64,000 nucleotides of DNA from Boudabousia tangfeifanii (GTDB lineage Bacteria > Actinomycetota > Actinomycetes > Actinomycetales > Actinomycetaceae), in assembly GCF_001856685.1 (NCBI RefSeq), contig NZ_CP017812.1, positions 1,860,001 through 1,924,000 on the forward strand. The letters are read 5' to 3'. Shown piece after piece: positions 58,467-64,000 of the stretch. The notes under the pieces were generated by a model, which was given only the letters and a program-made list of their open reading frames with translations, searched no databases and had not been told where the DNA came from. The translations under genes and the position numbers were made by a program. Numbering within the stretch: the stretch's first letter is position 1; each line of letters starts with the position of its first letter.

Positions 58467-59708
58467 ATGAAGTACACCCGCCCGATCACTGTGGCCGTTC
58501 TCGCCGCAGCTTTCGCCCTCGGTGGCTGCAATGCTGTGGAAAAGAATGCTGGCTCCACCGCCGGCACCGCCGAAACTAACGACGGTCCTATCCAGGTAAC
58601 CATCACCGATGATTCCTGCAAGGTTTCCACCGACACCATCCCCTCGGGCACGGTCAAGTTCGAGCTAAAGAACGAAGGCACCGTCCGCAACGAGTTCGAA
58701 ATCCTCGCTGAAGATAAACTCCGCATCGTCGGCGAACGCGAAAACTTGGGCCCAGGCACCACCGTTAACTACACCCTCAACCTAGAGCCAGGCAGCTACT
58801 TCACTGCTTGCAAGACCAACATGATTGGTGCTCTTGTGGGCGAAGCAAAGTTCACCGTCACTGATTCGGGTAACGCCTCCACGGTTTCCGCCGACGAACA
58901 GCAGTTGCGCGATAAGGCCGTCGAAAACTACACCTCCTACGTCAAGGACCAGGCTGGCCAGCTAGTTACCGCCACCAAGCAGTTCACCGACGCTTACACT
59001 TCGGGCGACATGGACAAGGCTCGTTCCCTCTACGCCTGGGCACGTTCCTTCTACGAGCGCATCGAACCTACCGCTGAACAGTTCGGCGACATCGACCCTG
59101 CTTTGGACTTACGTGAAGCTGACTGGCAGGAAGAAAAGGACAAGGCAGCCTCGGGTGCCACCGCCGAAGACAACAAGACTGTGGAAGATCCAGGCGAGTG
59201 GACCGGATGGCACGCCATCGAAAAGGACCTCTGGCGTCCTGCCGGTTACGCCGGTTTGACCCCAGAACAGGCCAAGACCATGGCTGAAAAGCTTGACGCC
59301 GACACCAAACGTCTGTACGACTACGTCTACTCGACCGACTTCAAGGTCAGCCTTGACGACATCTCCAACGGCGCCATCGGCCTACTCGAAGAAGTTGCCA
59401 CCTCGAAGATCAGCGGTGAAGAAGAAGCCTTCTCCCACACCGACCTCGTCGACTTCAAGGCCAACGTGGAAGGCGCCCAGGTTGCCTTCGGTGACGTCGA
59501 GCCAATCGCCAAGCAGAAGGATCCAGAACTCGCCAAGGAAATCCAGGAGCGTTTCGCTGACCTCAACGACGCCCTCGACAAGTACAAGGAAGGCGACAGC
59601 TACAAGTCCTACGACCAGCTAGATGACGCCGCCCGCAAGCAGCTATCCGACAAGGTCAATGCTCTACGCAAGCCTTTGGCCCAGCTAACGGAGGCGATCC
59701 TCAAGTGA
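58467..59708 (+). CDS. efeO: EfeO, iron-binding lipoprotein (cupredoxin + imelysin-like M75)
   Basis: A 413-residue lipoprotein with lipobox LGGC. The N-terminal cupredoxin domain (about 40-135) holds a Cys pair (DSCKVS, TACKTN). The M75 imelysin domain contains WTGWHAIEKDLW, the HxxE metal motif, and ARSFYERIEPTAEQF. It is thought to present ferric or ferrous iron to EfeU. Codon use is strongly biased toward C-ending codons compared with neighbours, which suggests high expression. Its stop overlaps the efeB GTG start. Confidence 0.94.
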   Translation: MKYTRPITVAVLAAAFALGGCNAVEKNAGSTAGTAETNDGPIQVTITDDSCKVSTDTIPSGTVKFELKNEGTVRNEFEILAEDKLRIVGERENLGPGTTVNYTLNLEPGSYFTACKTNMIGALVGEAKFTVTDSGNASTVSADEQQLRDKAVENYTSYVKDQAGQLVTATKQFTDAYTSGDMDKARSLYAWARSFYERIEPTAEQFGDIDPALDLREADWQEEKDKAASGATAEDNKTVEDPGEWTGWHAIEKDLWRPAGYAGLTPEQAKTMAEKLDADTKRLYDYVYSTDFKVSLDDISNGAIGLLEEVATSKISGEEEAFSHTDLVDFKANVEGAQVAFGDVEPIAKQKDPELAKEIQERFADLNDALDKYKEGDSYKSYDQLDDAARKQLSDKVNALRKPLAQLTEAILK

Positions 59709-61207
59709 ACGACGCACCCTCACCGCGCAAACCGGAAGAACTAGACCCTGCCGCTATGGGCTGCCCTGCGCACGCCCACCGCGGTGAGGGTGCACCCGCC
59801 ACTTCTGCCGAGGGCGCCCACGCTGCGTCCTCGGCCCCCCAAGGGGAAAATGCCGCCGCTGGCTGCCCCGCACACCAGGGGAAGGCGGAAACCGGCACGG
59901 CCATGCAAACCCTGACAGGCAAGGCCGCCGCCTACAAAATTAGCCGTCGAGGCATGCTACTCGGCACCGGTGCAATCGCGGCCCTTGGCGCAGCCCTCGG
60001 TGGCGCCGGCGGTTTCAAAGCCGGACACTCCTACGGGGTAGCGAAAGCCCAGGTGGAAGCTGACGTCATGCAAATCAGCTACCCCATTCGCGGCACCAAC
60101 CAGCCGGGCATCCTCACTCCGCAGCAGCAGCAAATGCACACCGCTGCCTACACCATCACCACCGACCGCAAAGAATCCCTCATCCGCCTGCTAAAACAGT
60201 GGACTCTAGCCGCTGAACGCATGATGAACGGGGAACTGATCGGCCAGTACAAGACCTTCCGTGACGTGCCGCCAGACGACACCGGCGAAGCTGACGGCCT
60301 CGGCCCAGCAGCCCTCACCGTCACCTTCGGCTTCGGCAAAACCCTATTCGTTACCGAGGACGGTAAAGACCGCTTCGGCATCAAGCACAAAATGCCTAAA
60401 GAACTGGCCGAAGGTATTCACCGCATGGCCGCCGAAAAGCTCGACCCCAACCATTGCGATGGTGACGTGGTCATCCAGGTCTGTTCGGAAGACCCCATGG
60501 TGGCGCTGCACGCGATCCACAACCTCACCCGCATTGGTTTTGGCACCGCCTCGCTCAAATGGTCGCAGTTGGGTTACGGGCGCACGTCCTCGACCTCGAC
60601 CGCCCAGAAAACCCCACGGAACCTCTTCGGGTTTAAGGACGGCACCAACAACATTAAGGCGCAAGACCCGCAAAGTGAACTCAACCAGCACCTGTGGATC
60701 CAGCCGGGCGATACCCCTTCGGACTGGGCGGTAGGCGGCTCCTACCTGTGTGTCCGTAAAATCAAGCAGTTCATGGAAGTGTGGGACGAGCTGGTCTTGA
60801 GCGAACAAGAAGCCATTATTGGTCGCAACAAGATCACCGGTGCCCCGCTTTCTGGCGGTGACGAGTTCACCCAGCCTGACTTTGAAAAGAAGGGCGAGGA
60901 CGGCAAGCCGCTCATCCCAGAAGACTCCCACGTGGCCGTAGTTCATCCCTCCCACAATAGTGGCGCCCGCATGCTACGACGCGGCTACAACTACATGGAA
61001 GGCAACGACAAACTAGGACGCCTGGAAGGTGGCCTCTTCTTCGTTGCTTATGTCCGCAACCCGCAAACCAACTTCGTGCCCGTCCTGGCCAATATGGTCG
61101 GCGACGCCATGACCGAGTACTTGCAGCACGTCGCCTCCGGCCTGTGGATTATTCCGCCGGGTCTGAAGGACGGGCAAGATTACGTCGGCCAAACCCTCTT
61201 CGAATAA
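59705..61207 (+). CDS. efeB: EfeB, Tat-exported DyP-type haem peroxidase
   Basis: A 500-residue enzyme that oxidises iron, or acts on haem, outside the membrane. The Tat signal SRRGMLLGTGAIAALG begins at residue 80, so the n-region is about 78 residues instead of about 20. It contains two GCPAH motifs (19-23 and 53-57). The DyP domain shows NLFGFKDGTNNI (the GxxDG motif), VVHPSHNSGARMLRRGYNY with the proximal His region, and GGSYLCVRKIKQFMEVWD. The GTG overlaps the efeO stop. Tat genes follow directly. The N-terminal extension also carries two copies of the dispersed 9-mer (59808 and 59826). Confidence 0.94.
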   Translation: MNDAPSPRKPEELDPAAMGCPAHAHRGEGAPATSAEGAHAASSAPQGENAAAGCPAHQGKAETGTAMQTLTGKAAAYKISRRGMLLGTGAIAALGAALGGAGGFKAGHSYGVAKAQVEADVMQISYPIRGTNQPGILTPQQQQMHTAAYTITTDRKESLIRLLKQWTLAAERMMNGELIGQYKTFRDVPPDDTGEADGLGPAALTVTFGFGKTLFVTEDGKDRFGIKHKMPKELAEGIHRMAAEKLDPNHCDGDVVIQVCSEDPMVALHAIHNLTRIGFGTASLKWSQLGYGRTSSTSTAQKTPRNLFGFKDGTNNIKAQDPQSELNQHLWIQPGDTPSDWAVGGSYLCVRKIKQFMEVWDELVLSEQEAIIGRNKITGAPLSGGDEFTQPDFEKKGEDGKPLIPEDSHVAVVHPSHNSGARMLRRGYNYMEGNDKLGRLEGGLFFVAYVRNPQTNFVPVLANMVGDAMTEYLQHVASGLWIIPPGLKDGQDYVGQTLFE

Positions 61208-61217
61208 AATCCACTGT

Positions 61218-61260
61218 TCGGGCCGAGTAAAGTTCATGTGATTTAACTTACTCGGCCCGA
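61218..61260 (+). terminator. Hairpin after efeB
   Basis: TCGGGCCGAGTAA pairs exactly with TTACTCGGCCCGA across 17 bases. The T-run is poor. It separates efeUOB from the tat genes, which have their own likely promoter. Confidence 0.75.
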
Positions 61261-61278
61261 CTTGGTATTCTTGAGCTA

Positions 61279-61728
61279 ATGGACTTTTTTGGGATTAACG
61301 CTTCTGAGGCGCTAGTGATTTTGCTGGTCGCCTTGGCGGTTCTGCCTCCCAAACAGGTTCTAAACCTGATTCGCGCCATTCGTAGCGGGATGGATCGTCT
61401 GCGCGAGTTCTCGGCAAACACTAGGCAAAAGGTGCAAGCCGAGGCCGAACAAGCCAGAAACTCTGGTAGCGAAGTTTCCGCACAGTTGCGGGCCGATGGC
61501 CAAGCATTGGCCGCTTCGGGGCAAACAGTTTTGACGTCGAGCCAGAATGGTTTTGACCTAGCTGCGTTGGGTTCGCTCGCCCAGAGTTCGCGCGACCTCG
61601 ATCCGCGAAACTACATTCGTCAGGTGGTGGCCGAAGAAATGCAGGCGTGGGCCGAAATCGCGAAAACACCCTCGAATGTGACACCTGCCACCCCAGCCCC
61701 AACTGACCAAAATATTGAATCCCGCTAG
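61279..61728 (+). CDS. tatB: TatB-like twin-arginine translocase subunit
   Basis: A 149-residue protein with one N-terminal TM (ASEALVILLVALAVLPPKQVL), the Pro-containing hinge, then an amphipathic helix (NLIRAIRSGMDRLREFSAN) and a hydrophilic tail. With TatC it forms the receptor for twin-arginine signals such as that of EfeB. A -10-like TATTCT lies seven bases before the ATG, so it may be leaderless. TatA and TatB are hard to tell apart by sequence; length and order favour TatB. Confidence 0.8.
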   Translation: MDFFGINASEALVILLVALAVLPPKQVLNLIRAIRSGMDRLREFSANTRQKVQAEAEQARNSGSEVSAQLRADGQALAASGQTVLTSSQNGFDLAALGSLAQSSRDLDPRNYIRQVVAEEMQAWAEIAKTPSNVTPATPAPTDQNIESR

Positions 61729-61755
61729 GTCGGGACAACTTAGGAAAGGTTTTTC

Positions 61756-62304
61756 ATGAGACCCTCACACATTCTCATTATCGTCATTGTGCTACTGCTA
61801 CTTTTTGCTTCCTCCAAGCTGCCAGAGTTGGCAAAAAACTTGGGTAAATCAGCGAAGATTTTGAAAGATGAAGCAAAAGATTTGACCGGCAATAAGACCG
61901 CGGAGACGCCTGAGGCTCCCACCGCCCCAGTAGCAGCAGCCATGCCGAATGTCAGTGACCCTACGATCCCTCAGGCTCCAACGAATCCTGTTCATCCAGC
62001 TAATCCACAAGGGAGTATTACCATGGGACAGAACACTGCGGCCGGAGCCGCTCAATCAGCCGAACCGACCCCTACTGACGCTGTAGCCACCCCAAATGGC
62101 GCAGTGCTAGGTGGCCCCGAACTTGACCTCACTCCAGAAGAGGCCGGCGAGGCACCCGAAGAAACCTACGAAAATGAAACTGAAGAGCGTCCTGCGACGC
62201 TTTCTGACGCTGAAGCTGCCGTGCTGCGCCCCAATGATGCCGCAGCCGACTCGGCGGTAGATGCGGCCATTAACGACCCGCACGCACGAGGCACCGGCGC
62301 CTAA
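61756..62304 (+). CDS. tatA: TatA-like twin-arginine translocase subunit with long acidic tail
   Basis: A 182-residue protein: TM at about 5-20, then FASSKLPELAKNLGKSAKILKDEAKDL, the TatA hinge and amphipathic helix. TatA is usually 60-100 residues; here a Pro/Ala/Thr/Glu tail of about 130 residues follows. AGGAAAGG precedes the ATG. It polymerises into the translocation pore. Confidence 0.88.
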   Translation: MRPSHILIIVIVLLLLFASSKLPELAKNLGKSAKILKDEAKDLTGNKTAETPEAPTAPVAAAMPNVSDPTIPQAPTNPVHPANPQGSITMGQNTAAGAAQSAEPTPTDAVATPNGAVLGGPELDLTPEEAGEAPEETYENETEERPATLSDAEAAVLRPNDAAADSAVDAAINDPHARGTGA

Positions 62305-62350
62305 AGTTTCCTTTTTCTTTCCCTTTCCTAAGTTTTCAAGTTATTGTCTC

Positions 62351-63187
62351 GTGCCAAAGATTCGTCAGGTTTTCGTTGCTCTGGGGTCGGCAGGTAAACG
62401 CCTGTTCGCCCGGCTTGGGCAGAAGCTATCCGCTTGGTGGGCTAGCTTTCTTTCCGACCGGCCGGCCCCAGAGCCACAAACCATTTTGGAGCACTTGGCG
62501 GAGGCGCGCCGCCGGCTCCTGTGGGCGCTAGGTGGCATTGTGGTGGCCAGTATTGCCGGCTGGTTCCTCACCGACTGGCTTTTGGCCCTGATTACTAATG
62601 GCTTCCAGTCTGGCCAATCCCTCAACTTTGTCACGGTTGGGGGTGCTTTCGATCTGCGAGTTCGTTTAGCTTTTTGGGCCGGTTTTATTCTTTCCGCCCC
62701 GTGGTGGCTGGCCCAAATCTGGCTATTTTTGGCCCCCGGTTTGCGTCGCCGCGAACAAGTGTATTTAGCTTCTTTCGCCCTAGCTTCTCTACTGCTATTT
62801 AGTGGGGGTGCTGCTTTTGGGGTGTGGATGGCACCGCGGGCAGTCGCCATTTTGACCGAGTTCGCTCCCAGCGGCTCCACCACGCTGCTTACCGCCGCCA
62901 GCTATGTCACCTTCTACACTCGCTTGGTGTTACTTTTCGGTTTGTCGGGGCTGTTTCCCGTGATTTTAGTGGCGCTAAATTTTCTGGGGATTCTCTCGTC
63001 TCGCGTCATGCTCAAAGGTTGGCGAGTGGTCACCCTGCTAGTTTTTGTTTTTGCGGCAATCGCTAATCCGCTCCCCTCGCCTTGGTCCATGACGGTTCAG
63101 GCGCTGGTGCTGATGGCCTTGTATTTCTTGGCAATTGGGATTGCGAAACTGCGCGAGCGGAGCCTAGCAAAACAGCTTGGGGTCTAG
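62351..63187 (+). CDS. tatC: TatC, twin-arginine translocase core
   Basis: A 278-residue protein with six TMs. ILEHLAEARRRLLWALGGI is the conserved cytoplasmic start, and SAPWWLAQIWLFLAPGLRRREQ carries the conserved Glu of the signal-peptide site. An extra N-terminal stretch of about 55 residues is basic and unusual. The frame is open upstream through the tatA end. I take the GTG at 62351 as the first start after the tatA stop, though its ribosome binding site is weak. Confidence 0.92.
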   Translation: MPKIRQVFVALGSAGKRLFARLGQKLSAWWASFLSDRPAPEPQTILEHLAEARRRLLWALGGIVVASIAGWFLTDWLLALITNGFQSGQSLNFVTVGGAFDLRVRLAFWAGFILSAPWWLAQIWLFLAPGLRRREQVYLASFALASLLLFSGGAAFGVWMAPRAVAILTEFAPSGSTTLLTAASYVTFYTRLVLLFGLSGLFPVILVALNFLGILSSRVMLKGWRVVTLLVFVFAAIANPLPSPWSMTVQALVLMALYFLAIGIAKLRERSLAKQLGV

Positions 63188-63210
63188 TTTTTCAGCCCAA
63201 TCTCCTTTAT

Positions 63211-63228
63211 ACTTAGGGTAACCTAAGT
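63211..63228 (+). promoter_or_regulatory. DtxR/IdeR-like iron box before the DUF2218 gene
   Basis: ACTTAGGGTAACCTAAGT has perfect ACTTAGG/CCTAAGT arms and ends 15 bases before the start codon. TTAGG-four-CCTAA matches the core of the iron-box consensus. Confidence 0.7.
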
Positions 63229-63243
63229 TATTTTGGAGTTTTT

Positions 63244-63636
63244 ATGGATCAGTTTGTTTCTGCCACCTTGGTTGCAACCGACCGTCCAGGTCGTTACGCC
63301 AAACAGTTGGCTTCCCACATGTCTCGCAAGATTTCAACCGCTTTTGACCCGAATACCGGTTTGGGTTTCCTTGATTTTAATGGCCGAGGGCGGGCACGCC
63401 TGGTGGCCTTGGACGAGGGCTTGCGGATGGAGCTCTTTTGTGAGGAAACGGAAATGCCTCGGCTGGAACAAATCATTGGTTCACATTTGGCCCGTTTTGG
63501 CTGGTCCGAACAAATGCAAGTAGCTTGGACCCGTGCCGATGGCACTCCCGGCGATGTTTCCGGTCCCTACACGAAAGAAGAAATCGAAGCTCGTCGTAAG
63601 GCCAAGCAAGCTGCCAAAGCTGCCGCTGCCACCTAG
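63244..63636 (+). CDS. DUF2218 protein
   Basis: A 130-residue protein. ATDRPGRYAKQLASHMSRKISTAFD, then GRGRARLVALDEGLRMELFCEE and LEQIIGSHLARFGWSEQMQVAW match DUF2218, a small domain often found with siderophore or haem genes. The function is not established. GGAG is five bases before the ATG. The iron box upstream and the efe/tat neighbours support an iron-starvation role. The C-terminus ends in a Lys/Ala helix. Confidence 0.88.
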   Translation: MDQFVSATLVATDRPGRYAKQLASHMSRKISTAFDPNTGLGFLDFNGRGRARLVALDEGLRMELFCEETEMPRLEQIIGSHLARFGWSEQMQVAWTRADGTPGDVSGPYTKEEIEARRKAKQAAKAAAAT

Positions 63637-63680
63637 GCGTAATTCCGCGTCTTTTGGGCGATCATGTTAGCCTTACTGGC

Positions 63681-64000
63681 ATGGAAACTAGTGGCAGTGT
63701 CAGGGTAGATGTGTGGCTGTGGGCCGTACGTCAATGTAAGACCCGTTCGCTGGCCACTAACGAGTGCAAGGCCGGGCACGTCCGCGTTAATGGCGAAACT
63801 GCCAAGCCTGCCCAGAAAGTCAGCGTGGGCGACGAGGTGCGCTATCGTTTCCAAGGATTTGACCGAATTTTAGAGGTCACCGGTTTGCTCCAAAAACGTA
63901 GTAGCGCCCAGGTGGCTAGCCAGTGCTACATAGACCATTCGCCCCCTCGTCCGAAAGTCTATGTGCCGGCCCCAGCCTTTCGCCCTCGGGGTTCTGGTCG
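63681..64000 (+). CDS. S4-domain RNA-binding protein, partial at right edge
   Basis: The frame runs from the ATG at 63681 to the window edge (106 codons). VRVDVWLWAVRQCKTRSLATNECKAGHVRVNGETAKPAQKVSVGDEV is an S4 domain of the Hsp15/RqcP type, which binds rRNA or stalled 50S-peptidyl-tRNA complexes. A Pro/Arg-rich tail follows (PPRPKVYVPAP). The 3' end is missing. TAGCCT seven bases before the ATG could serve as a -10 for a leaderless message. Confidence 0.85.
   Translation, partial: METSGSVRVDVWLWAVRQCKTRSLATNECKAGHVRVNGETAKPAQKVSVGDEVRYRFQGFDRILEVTGLLQKRSSAQVASQCYIDHSPPRPKVYVPAPAFRPRGSG

Noticed and set aside
1..64000. rRNA, tRNA or known riboswitch genes
   Set aside because: No cloverleaf with a conserved T-loop (GTTCRA), no rRNA motif and no known riboswitch core was recognised by eye; a covariance search was not possible here.

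Overview
The window looks like a chromosomal segment of a host-associated actinobacterium of intermediate G+C, most probably in or near the Actinomycetaceae. The evidence is the gene order dacB - DUF2342 - tilS - hpt - ftsH - folE - folP - folB/folK facing ppa, which is the classic actinobacterial arrangement. Supporting signs are an NlpC/P60 hydrolase with a long charged coiled coil, Ala/Pro-rich linkers, frequent TTG/GTG starts, apparently leaderless genes, and DtxR/IdeR-like iron boxes. The genus cannot be named from the sequence alone.

Layout. 1-10085 (minus): folate genes, ftsH, hpt, tilS, a DUF2342 protein whose metalloprotease site is destroyed, and dacB. 10324-16344: ppa, a CPA1 Na+/H+ antiporter, an NlpC/P60 cell-wall hydrolase and an actinobacterial protein of unknown function. 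16511-23444: two minus-strand surface proteins with near-identical triple S-layer-homology (SLH) modules and C-terminal leucine-rich repeats; the first has ten almost identical 22-residue repeats. 23765-26124: an alpha/beta hydrolase and a YdcF-type membrane protein. About 26125-35970 is an A+T-rich accessory stretch holding two related small membrane proteins, a complete IS with an 8-bp target duplication but a frameshifted transposase, a GNAT acetyltransferase, dps, an M20-like protein lacking several metal ligands, and a DEDDh exonuclease. 35970-45298 is a glycan-use locus: alpha-L-fucosidase, GH31 glycosidase, LacI regulator, sulfatase and a sugar ABC importer without its own ATPase. 45567-51029: a DUF4232-like lipoprotein, feoABC with iron boxes, and a double GNAT protein. 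51504-55939: a lipoprotein, adaptor, ATPase and FtsX-type permease forming an exporter, then an unknown membrane protein. 56108-63636: an iron block with a siderophore-interacting-like protein, efeUOB, tatB-tatA-tatC and a DUF2218 gene. The right edge cuts an S4-domain gene.

How the genes fit together. Iron is the main theme of the right half: Fe2+ import by FeoAB, EfeUOB import with a Tat-exported DyP peroxidase next to Tat translocase genes, a SIP-like protein, DUF2218 and Dps storage. DtxR/IdeR-like palindromes precede feoA, efeU and the DUF2218 gene. The glycan locus suggests feeding on fucosylated, sulfated host glycans such as mucin. A 14-bp stretch shared by the promoter regions of the GH31 and binding-protein genes is a likely operator for the local LacI protein.

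The most unusual signal is not a gene. The 9-mer CCGAGG(G/A)CG occurs at least 41 times on the two strands, where about one to two are expected. It falls preferentially in intergenic spacers and unconserved protein linkers, and is nearly absent from the surface-protein genes and the A+T-rich accessory stretch. That is the pattern of a DNA-uptake or chromosome-organisation signal.
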